Below, piece by piece: positions 44,465 to 55,597 of a stretch of 64,000 nt of DNA. Source of the stretch: Symbiodinium natans (taxonomy: Eukaryota > Sar > Dinophyceae > Suessiales > Symbiodiniaceae); the NCBI GenBank assembly GCA_905221605.1, contig CAJNDS010000402.1, positions 124,001 to 188,000 on the forward strand, read 5' to 3'. The notes below the pieces were generated by a model. It was given only the letters and a program-made list of their open reading frames with translations, had not been told where the DNA came from and made no database searches. Made by a program: the position numbers and the translations under genes. The number at the start of each line of letters is the position of its first letter. The stretch's first letter is position 1.

Positions 44465-46411
44465 CTGTGGAGGTCACTGGAGCTTCCCTACCTTTTCGAT
44501 CAATTTTGCTGCTTCTCATCTTGGGTTTCAGATTCTCCAGGTTTTGGTGCAAGGCCTGATGGCAGAAGAGGAGAAAAGAAGGGTGCAGAGTCAACATCGG
44601 TGGAAACTGCAGCTTGGAAAAGTTCAATGCTTTGAAACAAGTGTTTTTAAAAGCCTCTGACAGTGCCGTTTGGGCAGAAATCAACTGCAGGACGAGACGA
44701 GTTCAACCGTGGTGTTGATTCGTTTGCGCGCGACGCCCAAGCCAAACCACTTGAGAATTGCAAAGTGTATTACCAGAATGTGAATAAGTGCGAGCGAAGC
44801 GAGCGAAACACCAGAGTAAATTCAACAAATTTAACTGATCAAGTGTTGATTTTGAGGGTTTTTTCAACATTTTCGGAAACTTAAGAAATTTTGAAAATTC
44901 GTTGAATGGTGCTGAATCCAGGGAATTGCAACACGCAACCAAAACGAAAAGACAAAATTGAGAGCACCCAGCCTGAAAGAAAAGCAGAGTTTCTTCTACT
45001 CGATCTTCTGTCAAAATTTCAGTGTGCCTTGATGTCTGTTTGGCCAGATTTTGGGACAAGCAAAGACAAGAGAACGCAGTTGAAGCTTTGTCAAAAAAAG
45101 TCGAGGGCGACTCTTACAAGTCGTTCTGGTCATGATGAGAGGTCAGTGTGATTGTTTTTTTCAATTAGCAGGAACTGCAAAAACATGGGTTTTTCTTTCT
45201 GAACTTTGGATAAATCGATAAAAAACTGGAAAAAAGCCAGAGTCGTGAAACTTAGACAATTTTCTTCAGATTTAGCAGCAGATTCAGACACAGCAACACT
45301 TTTTGTTTTTTTTTTCAGTTCAAATTGCCTTCGCCCGTGTGAACAGAATTGTTCTTTTGCTTTTGTTCAATGTTTTCTCTGTTTTTTGTCGGGATGATCT
45401 CTCGGTTGGAACCAAAAAAAAGACAAACAGATAAAACATTGCAATTGGAACTTAAAGACATCACATGTTGTGGTTTCGGCTGTTTTTCTGAGTGTACATG
45501 TGCAGAGTGTTGTGGATGTGTGTGTGTGTCAGCATTTGTGGTTGCAAAGTGGGTTGGAGTGTGCAGGAAAGTGTCAGTGTGTGGGCAAAGGGTGGTAAGG
45601 CATGGAGTCTCAGAAGTACACCAAATAAAAAAACAGTGACCTTGCAGTGGTGTCTGTATGTGTTTACCTCGTTTTTTTTTTTCATTGTGAATGGGTGTGG
45701 TGTGTTGTGGTTTCGGCGTTTTGGCCGCGTCGTGTGTGTCATGGAGTGTGGTGTGTGTCATTATGTGGTGCAAAGTGGCTTGAGTGGGTGGTATGCATTT
45801 GCGTGTATGTCGGCTGGGTTCTGCTGGTTGTGCGGGTGGTAAAAGGTGTGTGGATTTGGAGACACAAAAAGAGGGCAAGAAATCAACTCCAAAAGGTAGG
45901 AAGCCGAAGTGACCTCCACAGTGCGAGAAAGATCGCAGGCGAACAATGCAAGACTGCTTTGTCTTGAATGCCAGCTAAAGACAAGTTTAGCAAGCCAAGA
46001 ACACGCACGGCGTTTTTTGTTTTCTTAAGTGTTGATGCAAACAGTATCGAATAGAAAAAATCTTGTTTGTCTGTGAGTTGATTTTAATATTATTGACCCC
46101 AAATGGGTTCCAAAAGCAGCTCAATTCTGGGCACCGAAAACGGGCCTTAGATTTTGGATTTCCTGTGTGAACACACAAGGCCACCCAGGTTGGAGCCTCA
46201 AATTGGACCCCAAGTTTGGGAGCCATTTTTGGGCCCAGTTGCGGCGTTTTTTTCACACACGGGAAGCCAGATCTGGCTTTCACAGCTCCTCGTTGCGAGT
46301 AAAACAAATAAGCCTCTCAGTCGGTTCCAGTCTAAGTCTTGTGTCAGTCTTCCCCCAAAATTAGAACAGCAGGCAGCAAGGCGGCAAAGTGTGAACCGGA
46401 ACTTTCTCTAA
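44465..46411 (+). repeat. Array unit 6 (1947 bp)
   Basis: Short-end type and the shortest complete unit. A deletion of about 45 bp at 45408 removes the segment from GAGTTGCAAGCC to GTCCTGA. It has GATTCGTTTGCGCGC near 44718, shared with unit 8. Confidence 0.9.
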
Positions 46412-47509
46412 CTGTGGAGGTCACTGGAGCTTCCCTACCTTTTCGATCAATTTTGCTGCCCCTCATCTTGGGTTTCAGATTCTCCAGGTTTTGGTGCAAG
46501 GCCTGAAGGCAGAAGAGAAGAAAAGAAGGGTGCAGACTCAACATCGGTGGAAACTGCAGCTTGGAAAAGTTCAATGCTTTGAAACAAGTGTTTTTAAAAG
46601 CCTCTGACAGTGCCGTTTGGACAGAAATCAACTGCAGGACGAGACGAGTTTAACCGTGGTGTTGATTTGTCAAGGTTGCGCGCGACGCCCAAGCCAAACC
46701 GCTTGAAAATTGCAAAGTGTATTTCCAGAATGTGAATAAGTGCGAGCGAAGCGAGCGAAACACCAGAGTAAATTCAACAAATTTAACTGATCAAGTGTTG
46801 ATTTTGAGGGTTTTTTCACATTTTTGGAGACTTTAGAAATTTTGAAAATTCGTTGAATGGTGCTGAATCCAGGGAATTGCAACACGCAACCAAAACGAAA
46901 AGACAAAATTGAGAGCACCCAGCCTGAAAGAAAAGCAGAGTTTCTTCTACTCGATCTTCTGTCAAAATTTCAGTGTGCCTTGATGTCTGTTTGGCCAGAT
47001 TTTGGGACAAGCAAAGACAAGAGAACGCAGTTGAAGCTTTGTCAAAAAAAGTCGAGGGCGACTCTTACAAGTCGTTCTGGTCATGATGAGAGGTCAGTGT
47101 GATTGTTTTTTTCAATTAGCAGGAACTGCAAAAACATGGGTTTTTCTTTCTGAACTTTGGATAAATCGATAAAAAACTGGAAAAAAGCCAGAGTCGTGAA
47201 ACTTAGACAATTTTCTTCAGATTTAGCAGCAGATTCAGACACAGCAACACTTTTTGTTTTTTTTTTCAGTTCAAATTGCCTTCGCCCGTGTGAACAGAAT
47301 TGTTCTTTTGCTTTTGTTCAATGTTTTCTCTGTTTTTTGTCGGGATGATCTCTCGGTTGAGTTGCAAGCCTTTGGAAAGAGAGGGTTTCGAGAAACCGTC
47401 CTGAACCAAAAAAAAGACAAACAGATAAAACATTGCAATTGGAACTTAAAGACATCACATGTTGTGGTTTCGGCTGTTTTTCTGAGTGTACATGTGCAGA
47501 GTGTTGTGG

Positions 47510-47540
<31 letters not shown>

Positions 47541-48429
47541 CATTTGTGGTTGCAAAGTGGGTTGGAGTGTGCAGGAAAGTGTCAGTGTGTGGGCAAAGGG
47601 TGGTAAGGCATGGAGTCTCAGAAGTACACCAAATAAAAAAACAGTGACCTTGCAGTGGTGTCTGTATGTGTTTACCTCGTTTTTTTTTTCATTGTGAATG
47701 GGTGTGGTGTGTTGTGGTTTCGGCGTTTTGGCCGAGTCGTGTGTGTCATGGAGTGTGGTGTGTGTCATTATGTGGTGCAAAGTGGCTTGAGTGGGTGGTA
47801 TGCATTTGCGTGTATGTCGGCTGGGTTCTGCTGGTTGTACGGGTGGTCAAAGGTGTGTGGATTTGGAGACACAAAAAGAGGGCAAGAAATCAACTCCAAA
47901 AGGTAGGAAGCCGAAGTGACCTCCACAGTGCGAGAAAGATCGCAGGCGAACAATGCAAGACTGCTTTGTCTTGAATGCCAGCTAAAGACAAGTTTAGCAA
48001 GCCAAGAACACGCACGGCGTTTTTTGTTTTCTTAAGTGTTGATGCAAACAGTATCGAATAGAAAAAATCTTGTTTGTCTGTGAGTTGATTTTAATATTAT
48101 TGACCCCAAATGGGTTCCAAAAGCAGCTCAATTCTGGGCACCGAAAACGGGCCTTAGATTTTGGATTTCCTGTGTGAACACACAAGGCCACCCAGGTTGG
48201 AGCCTCAAATTGGACCCCAAGTTTGGGAGCCATTTTTGGGCCCAGTTGCGGCGTTTTTTTCACACACGGGAAGCCAGATCTGGCTTTCACAGCTCCTCGT
48301 TGCGAGTAAAACAAATAAGCCTCTCAGTCGGTTCCAGTCTAAGTCTTGTGTCAGTCTTCCCCCAAAATTAGAACAGCAGGCAGCAAGGCGGCAAAGTGTG
48401 AACTTGTTTGGAACCGGAACTTTCTCTAA
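46412..48429 (+). repeat. Array unit 7 (2018 bp)
   Basis: Long-end type with the longest TG run of the array, about 12 dinucleotides, near 47513-47537. It shares the GGTCAAAGGTG variant near 47845 with unit 2. Confidence 0.9.
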
Positions 48430-50418
48430 CTGTGGAGGTCACTGGAGCTTCCCTACCTTTTCGATCAATTTTGCTGCCCCTCATCTTGGGTTTCAGATTC
48501 TCCAGGTTTTGGTGCAAGGCCTGAAGGCAGAAGAGAAGAAAAGAAGGGTGCAGACTCAACATCGGTGGAAACTGCAGCTTGGAAAAGTTCAATGCTTTGA
48601 AACAAGTGTTTTTAAAAGCCTCTGACAGTGCCGTTTGGGCAGAAATCAACTGCAGGACGAGACGAGTTCAACCGTGGTGTTGATTCGTTTGCGCGCGACG
48701 CCCAAGCCAAACCACTTGAGAATTGCAAAGTGTATTACCAGAATGTGAATAAGTGCGAGCGAAGCGAGCGAAACACCAGAGTAAATTCAACAAATTTAAC
48801 TGATCAAGTGTTGATTTTGAGGGTTTTTTCACATTTTTGGAGACTTTAGAAATTTTGAAAATTCGTTGAATGGTGCTGAATCTAGGGAATTGCAACACGC
48901 AACCAAAACGAAAAGACAAAATTGAGAGCACCCAGCCTGAAAGAAAAGCAGAGTTTCTTCTACTCGATCTTCTGTCAAAATTTCAGTGTGCCTTGATGTC
49001 TGTTTGGCCAGATTTTGGGACAAGCAAAGACAAGAGAACGCAGTTGAAGCTTTGTCAAAAAAAGTCGAGGGCGACTCTTACAAGTCGTTCTGGTCATGAT
49101 GAGAGGTCAGTGTGATTGTTTTTTTCAATTAGCAGGAAATGCAAAAACATGGGTTTTTCTTTCTGAACTTTGGATAAATCGATAAAAAACTGGAAAAAAG
49201 CCAGAGTCGTGAAACTTAGACAATTTTCTTCAGATTTAGCAGCAGATTCAGACACAGCAACACTTTTTGTTTTTTTTTTTTCAGTTCAAATTGCCTTCGC
49301 CCGTGTGAACAGAATTGTTCTTTTGCTTTTGTTCAATGTTTTCTCTGTTTTTTGTCGGGATGATCTCTCGGTTGAGTTGCAAGCCTTTGGAAAGAGAGGG
49401 TTTCGAGAAACCGTCCTGAACCAAAAAAAAGACAAACAGATAAAACATTGCAATTGGAACTTAAAGACATCACATGTTGTGGTTTCGGCTGTTTTTTCCT
49501 TAGTGTACATGTGCAAGTGTTGTGATGTGTGTGTGTGTGTAAGCATTGTTGTTTGCAAAGTGGTTTGGAGTGTGCAGGAAGTGTCCAGTGTGTGGGCAAG
49601 GGTGTAAGGCATGGAGTCCTCAGAAGTACCCCAAATAAAAACACAGTGACCTTGCAGTGGTGTCTGTGTGTGTGTACCTCGTTTTTTTTTTTCATTGTGA
49701 ATGGGTGTGGTGTGTTGTGGTTTCGGCGTTTTGGCCGAGTCGTGTGTGTCATGGAGTGTGGTGTGTGTCATTATGTGGTGCAAAGTGGCTTGAGTGGGTG
49801 GTATGCATTTGCGTGTATGTCGGCTGGGTTCTGCTGGTTGTGCGGGTGGTAAAAGGTGTGTGGATTTGGAGACACAAAAAGAGGGCAAGAAATCAACTCC
49901 AAAAGGTAGGAAGCCGAAGTGACCTCCACAGTGCGAGAAAGATCGCAGGCGAACAATGCAAGACTGCTTTGTCTTGAATGCCAGCTAAAGACAAGTTTAG
50001 CAAGCCAAGAACACGCACGGCGTTTTTGTTTTCTTAAGTGTTGATGCAAACAGTATCGAATAGAAAAAACTTGTTTGTCTGTGAGTTGATTAAAAATATT
50101 ATTGACCCCAAATGGGTTCCAAAAGCAGCTCAATTCTGGGCACCGAAAACGGGCCTTAGATTTTGGATTTCCTGTGTGAACACACAAGGCCACCCAGGTT
50201 GAAGCCTCAAATTGGAACCCAAGTTTGGGAGCCATTTTTGGGCCCAGTTGCGGCGTTTTTTTCACACACGGGAAGCCAGATCTGGCTTTCACAGCTCCTC
50301 GTTGAGTAAAACAAATAAGCCTCTCAGTCGGTTCCAGTCTAAGTCTTGTGTCAGTCTTCCCCCAAAATTAGAACAGCAGGCAGCAAGGCGGCAAAGTGTG
50401 AACCGGAACTTTCTCTAA
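48430..50418 (+). repeat. Array unit 8 (1989 bp)
   Basis: Short-end type. A cluster of single-base indels and substitutions lies at 49490-49680 only, while both sides are nearly identical to other units. This looks like either local sequencing error or patchy divergence. Confidence 0.9.
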
Positions 50419-51724
50419 CTGTGGAGCCTCTGACAGTGCCGTTTGGACAGAAATCAACTGCAGGACGAGACGAGTTTAACCGTGGTGTTGATTTGTCAAG
50501 GTTGCGCGCGACGCCCAAGCCAAACCGCTTGAAAATTGCAAAGTGTATTTCCAGAATGTGAATAAGTGCGAGCGAAGCGAGCGAAACACCAGAGTAAATT
50601 CAACAAATTTAACTGATCAAGTGTTGATTTTGAGGGTTTTTTCACATTTTTGGAGACTTCAGAAATTTTGAAAATTCGTTGAATGGTGCTGAATCCAGGG
50701 AAGAATTGCAACACGCAACCAAAACGAAAGACAAAGAATTGAGGGCACCCAGCCTGAAAGAAAAGCAGAGTTTCTTCTGCTCGATCTTCTGTCAAATTTC
50801 AGTGTGCCTTGATGTCTGTTTGGCCATTTTGGGACAAGCAAAGACAAGAGAACGCAGTTGAAGCTTTGTCAAAAAAAGTCGAATGGAATGGAAATCGAGG
50901 CTGGGCGACTCTTACAAGTCGTTCTGGCCATGATGAGAGGTCAGTGTGATTGTTTTTTTCAATGTTAGCAGGAACTGCAAAAACATGGGTTTTTCTTTCT
51001 GAACTTTGGATAAATCGATAAAAAACTGGAAAAAAGCCAGAGTCGTGAAACTTAGACAATTTTCTTCAGATTTAGCAGCAGATTCAGACACAGCAACACT
51101 TTTTGTTTTTTTTTTTCAGTTCAAATTGCCTTCGCCCGTGTGAACAGAATTGTTCTTTTGCTTTTGTTCAATGTTTTCTCTGTTTTTTGTCGGGATGATC
51201 TCTCGGTTGAGTTGCAAGCCTTTGGAAAGAGAGGGTTTCGAGAAACCGTCCTGAACCAAAAAAAAGACAAACAGATAAAACATTGCAATTGGAACTTAAA
51301 GACATCACATGTTGTGGTTTCGGCTGTTTTTCTGAGTGTACATGTGCAGAGTGTTGTGGATGTGTGTGTGTGTGTGTGTAAGCATTTGTGGTTGCAAAGT
51401 GGGTTGGAGTGTGCAGGAAAGTGTCAGTGTGTGGGCAAAGGGTGGTAAGGCATGGAGTCTCAGAAGTACACCAAATAAAAAAACAGTGACCTTGCAGTGG
51501 TGTCTGTGTGTGTTTACCTCGTTTTTTTTTTTCATTGTGAATGGGTGTGGTGTGTTGTGGTTTCGGCGTTTTGGCCGAGTCGTGTGTGTCATGGAGTGTG
51601 GTGTGTGTCATTATGTGGTGCAAAGTGGCTTGAGTGGGTGGTATGCATTTGCGTGTATGTCGGCTGGGTTCTGCTGGTTGTGCGGGTGGTAAAAGGTGTG
51701 TGGATTTGGAGACACAAAAAGAGG
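50419..51724 (+). repeat. Array unit 9, internally deleted and cut by the gap
   Basis: About 181 bp is missing right after CTGTGGAG: the next bases are CCTCTGACAG, which in unit 1 lie at 34608. Two bases of microhomology (AG) mark the join. It carries the unit-2-type block near 50660-50910. The unit is truncated by the run of N. Confidence 0.9.
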
Positions 51725-51824
51725 NNNNNNNNNNNNNNNNNNNNNNNNNNNNNNNNNNNNNNNNNNNNNNNNNNNNNNNNNNNNNNNNNNNNNNNNNNNN
51801 NNNNNNNNNNNNNNNNNNNNNNNN
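51725..51824. other. Assembly gap, 100 N
   Basis: Exactly 100 N lie between two different tandem arrays. A round 100 usually denotes a gap of unknown size, so distances across it are not reliable and either array may be much longer. Frames crossing it are not real. Confidence 0.95.
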
Positions 51825-53116
51825 CCAAACAAACACCACCATAATAATCCAAAATCGACCAAACAAATATCACCATAATAACCCAAAACCACCCAAGCAG
51901 ACCAAACAAACAATTCCATAATAACAATCCAAAATTGACCAAACAAACAACACCATAACAACCCAAAACCACCAAAGCGGACCAAGCGGACAACACCATA
52001 ACAACCCAAAACCGACCAACCAGACAACACCGTGACAACCCAAAACCGCCCAAACAAACAACACCGTGACAACAAACATCCGACCAAACAGACAACACCA
52101 TGACAACCCAAAACAAACGGACAACACCATGACGGCCCAAAACCGACCAAGCAGACAACACCATGACAACCCAAAATCACCCATACAGACAAAGCGGACA
52201 ACACTATGACAACCCAAAATCGCACAAGCCGACAACACCGTAACAACCCAGGCGGACCAAGCGGACAACACCGACCAAACAGACAACACCATGACAACCC
52301 AAAACCACCCAAGCGGACCAAGCGGACAACACTATGACAACCCAAAACCGACCAAGCGGACAATACCGTGACAACCCAAAACCACCCAAACGGACCAAGC
52401 GGACAACACTATGACAGCCCAAAACCGACCAAGCAAACAACACCATGACAACCCAAAATCGCCCAAGCGGACCAAGCGGACAACACCGTGACAACCCAAA
52501 ACCGACCAAGCAGACAACACCATGAGAGCCCAAAACCGCCCAAGCGGACAACACCATGACAGCCCAAAACCGACCAAGCGGACAACTTCGTGACAACCCA
52601 AAACCACCCAAGCGGACAACACCATGACAGCCCAAAATCGACGAAGCAGACAACACTGTGACAGCCCAAAACCGCCCAAGCGGACAACACCGTGACAGCC
52701 GAAAACTGACCAAGCGGACAGCACCATGACAGCCCAAAACCGCTCAAGCGGACCAAGCGGACAACACCGTGACAGCCCAAAACCGACCAAGCGGACAGCA
52801 CCGTGACAGCCCAAAACCGCCCAAGCGGACAACACCGTGACAGCCCAAAACCGACCAAGCGGACAGCACCGTGACAGCCCAAAACCGTCCAAGCGGACCA
52901 AGCGGACAACGCCGTGACAGCCCAAAACCGACCAAGCGGACGCCCAAGCGGACAACACCGTGACAGCCCAAAACCGCCCAAGCGGACAGCACCGTGACAG
53001 CCCAAAACCGCCCAAGCGGACAACGCCGTGACAGCCCAAAACCGACCAAGCGGACAGCACCGTGACAGCCCAAAACCGCCCAAGCGGACCAAGCGGACAA
53101 CGCCGTGACAGCCCAA
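51825..53116. repeat. 34-bp minisatellite array
   Basis: About 38 tandem copies of a 34-bp unit of the form CCCAAAACCG-CCAAGCGGA-CAACACCGTGACAG, with some 43-bp copies that repeat ACCAAGCGG. Copies near the gap are A/T-shifted and diverged. Those at the right end are nearly uniform. Because 34 is not a multiple of 3, all three minus frames stay open and give the same cyclic Val/Leu/Gly/Cys-rich peptide. This is a property of the repeat, not evidence of a gene. Confidence 0.95.
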
Positions 53117-53129
53117 GGAAAGCCTAAAC

Positions 53130-53245
53130 CTCAATCCGGCCGGTGATCCCTAAAATTCCGGGAGTTTTCAGCTCCGGGTGATTCCCAAAATTCCCAGGAT
53201 TTTTAGACAATAAGCGTTAAAATTCCCGGAATTTTCAGGATCCCC
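53130..53245. repeat. Short palindromic AAAATTCCCGG repeats
   Basis: Three variants of AAAATTCC-GG(A/G)-TTTT occur within about 110 bp. They are imperfect palindromes around TTCCGGGA or TTCCCGGA, ending in TTTTCAG or TTTTTAG. They form a small inverted or tandem cluster next to the 34-bp array. They may be a decayed MITE. Confidence 0.55.
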
Positions 53246-53334
53246 CTGCAAGGTCCTCACAAGCAGCCAAATCGACCGGAAGAGGAGGCGGGGCATCCGA
53301 CAGGGCGGCCGCAGAGCGAATATAGGGGTCGAGC

Positions 53335-53376
53335 CCGTAGCCTTTTATAGGGATACCGTAGCCTTTTATAGGGATA
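53335..53376 (+). repeat. Perfect 21-bp tandem duplication
   Basis: CCGTAGCCTTTTATAGGGATA is present twice head to tail at 53335-53355 and 53356-53376. The first eight bases equal the start of the dinoflagellate spliced leader as I recall it, but the rest does not match. Confidence 0.85.
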
Positions 53377-53452
53377 TTTTCATTCTATTATTGATCGATA
53401 ATTGGTACGAGTAGAAGTCTTAGCTCCAAGGAACGCAAAATCCCCTCATATT

Positions 53453-53863
53453 TCATGTGGATGTTTCCAAAGGTTGTATATCTCTAAAGGCACGAGGCCT
53501 CGGAACGGAACGTCGGAACGGATGCACAGCTAGGGATGATTGCAATCTTCCACAGGCACAAAAAAAACAAACAACATCACAAAGTCCCGAAACACTGATT
53601 TCCGTTGAGATATTGCATGCTTCAAACTCTGCATGAGAAGAAAAGTGGGATGCTCTTTTGCCGCAGCTTCCCCGTGGACACCGAGTCTGAGCTAAGCGAA
53701 GAGCGCTAAGCAGATCTATGGACAATGCTGGACCCTTAACTTTGGACGCGCGCAGAACAATCAACTCCAGATCCTCGGCGACGATAAAGTTCCCGTAGTG
53801 TGCGCCATAGCGAAGCAGGTGTTTAACTGTTTTTGTCCAGTAGCTGATGTTGGGTGATTGCAA
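53453..53863 (-). CDS. Unknown ORF, 136 codons
   Basis: The N-terminal half (about residues 1-65) looks like real protein, with ISYWTKTVKHLLRYGAHYG and a following acidic-hydrophobic segment. The C-terminal part is Cys-rich then Arg/Pro-rich. No family is recognised. It may be a single exon or several exons read through. Confidence 0.4.
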   Translation of the reverse strand: MQSPNISYWTKTVKHLLRYGAHYGNFIVAEDLELIVLRASKVKGPALSIDLLSALRLAQTRCPRGSCGKRASHFSSHAEFEACNISTEISVSGLCDVVCFFCACGRLQSSLAVHPFRRSVPRPRAFRDIQPLETST

Positions 53864-55479
53864 TGTTCAAAGGAAAGGTTCCAGCAGCCCCCTCTCAGAT
53901 GTCAGGCTCTATGCATCAGACTCATCTTGAGCCAGGATTGCATAGACCTTAAGATCGCGTATGGCGCCTTCGAAGAAGTAGCGTCCCGTTTCACTCTCAG
54001 ACCTTGGTCTGCCAGGGAGTGCCAGGGCGTTGCACTGTGCCAACCTCTGCCGGGAACTTGGCCATGGTCCATGCAACCCTCACAGATTGCAGAAGCTAAG
54101 CGGCTAAGGCGAACATCTGCTCACTCCACATATTTGCTTTGAGACTAAACCCCGCAAAGGGTTCAGCAGCTTAAGCTGCTGGCCGGCCAGCGCCGATCCT
54201 GCCGTCAATGACCACTGAGGATAAAACAGGTATCATAGCGCCGCACAAGTAGCTGAAGCTACCTTTTTATTTGGTGCTGCCTTCTACACGTGTATTGGTC
54301 TCCAACAGTGAAGTTTGGATCAAGACTGCCACAGGTCGAAGGTTTGACAAAGATGAACTAGTCGCCCAGCTCTCCCGCCTGAGCGGGCACTTCTTGTTGG
54401 TCACGAAGGCTACTCCATATCGAACGCCCACGCATTCACCGTCGACGAACAAGCTGACCTCTGTGCTGCAGTGCCCATTCGTCTCACGAAACGTCGATGA
54501 TTTCACCTACAAGATGGACAACCTCCAGCACTCTATGGAACTGAGTGTAGTCAGCAAATGCAGGAATCAGTGGCAGTCGCCCTAAGCTGACAGCAGATCT
54601 GCAAACCGGACTGGTCTTTCTAGGCAGATGATTGTTTGCACCAGGTCATGGTTCGCTTTGGCTTGTGTCCGCGCCAGAAGGCTTGGAACATTGAAAAGGA
54701 ACTTGCAAGCTTTCAAACTTGAGGATCTGCTGTCTCCGATCCCCATGTAGCGGTGTAATTGAACCAAGCCACAGAGCCAATTCACCAAATATGCAAAAAC
54801 ATCAAGCCCCTCGCAGACGAGATATGCTGAACATGATAAACAAATATGCAAGCTTCTACTGGTAGAATGCCTACAGCCATAGACGTTCTGGAAGATGCAG
54901 AGCGGGTAATTACCTCCCATTCGATCATGATCAGTGACAGTGATGAGGGTCGCCTCATGGTTGTGTTCTAAGGCTATATTGTTCTGCCATTAAAGGCTAC
55001 GGGTACACGACTAAGCCTCCTTTGATGTTGGGAGGAATTGCGGGCCGTCTCGGGTGGCCATAGGGAGATGAGATGGGATGAGTTTGGTTTTCTCAGCAGC
55101 AGGAGCTTCCGGAGAAAATTTTTCAAACCACCGGAAGCCGAATAAGTTGTATCAAGGCTGCGAGACGCACACTGTCACACTTACAAGGACACAGCTCCCC
55201 CCCGTTGAACCATTCCAGGGCCCGAGGCAGATCTGGCAGTGGCATCGTAGACACCCTGAAGGGATGTCCACCGACCCCGAATCACCGGAGAACCTGACAC
55301 GCCGAACGTTAGCGTCAGCCAACTCGTTGCACGATGATACTCGGGATGTGGTTAACACATTGTAACACGGCCACGCTGACAGACAACGTCTGCGGGCATC
55401 CTATTGAAAACCGTGAGGGCGTTGAAAACCTTGTAAATAGTCGTCACCTCATGAAGGGTGGGCTTTCTACTGCAACGGG
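53864..55479. other. Spacer with weak frames on both strands
   Basis: A plus frame at 54271-54585 (104 codons) and minus frames at 54267-54506 and 55152-55358 are open but carry no recognisable domain. No repeat element is evident. Confidence 0.35.
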
Positions 55480-55597
55480 ATCTAATCGTCTTGCTTCTCG
55501 GCCCGCCTTGAACGCCACTCCAGTACATGCCATCACCGACCCAAAAGGCCCATCGATCCTCTCCATCGGCATAGAGGATGTAGCCTGACCTGGACAT
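55480..55597 (-). CDS. Possible LamG/ConA-lectin-like exon
   Basis: The first ~40 residues (GYILYADGEDRWAFWVGDG, then YWSGVQGGP) have the alternating aromatic-glycine beta pattern seen in laminin-G or concanavalin-like domains, where such a strand precedes the ligand-binding loop. Beyond residue 40 the frame becomes basic and likely leaves the exon. Only one fragment of the domain is visible, so the assignment is tentative. Confidence 0.35.

Larger units (their letters stand above)
34418..51724 (+). repeat. Array of nine ~2-kb tandem units
   Basis: Direct tandem repeat with period 1947-2026 bp, using the CTGTGGAG landmark at 34419, 36414, 38440, 40434, 42460, 44465, 46412, 48430 and 50419. 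Units are nearly identical over long stretches. Base composition is clearly richer in A+T than the flanking DNA. Each unit contains a TG run, T-rich runs ending CAG, and conserved but unconvincing frames on both strands. The array starts abruptly inside an older repeat and ends at an assembly gap, so its true length is unknown. It resembles a large-unit satellite. No rRNA, spliced-leader or snRNA gene was recognised inside the unit. Confidence 0.95.

Noticed and set aside
34418-51724. rRNA, 5S, snRNA or tRNA genes inside the 2-kb unit
   Set aside because: I looked for conserved cores and tRNA A/B-box patterns and found none. The tandem form alone is not evidence of an RNA gene.
34418-51724. 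CRISPR array
   Set aside because: Units are ~2 kb with no short repeat-spacer pattern and the context is eukaryotic. The 34-bp array is contiguous, without unique spacers.
51168-52363. Frames of 191-250 codons crossing the N gap
   Set aside because: They run through 100 unknown bases and repeat sequence; the frame across a gap of unknown size is meaningless.
52332-53134. Three overlapping minus frames of 177-242 codons with a cyclic peptide
   Set aside because: A 34-bp repeat without stop codons is open in all three frames. The same peptide cycles in each, so this is repeat structure and not a gene.
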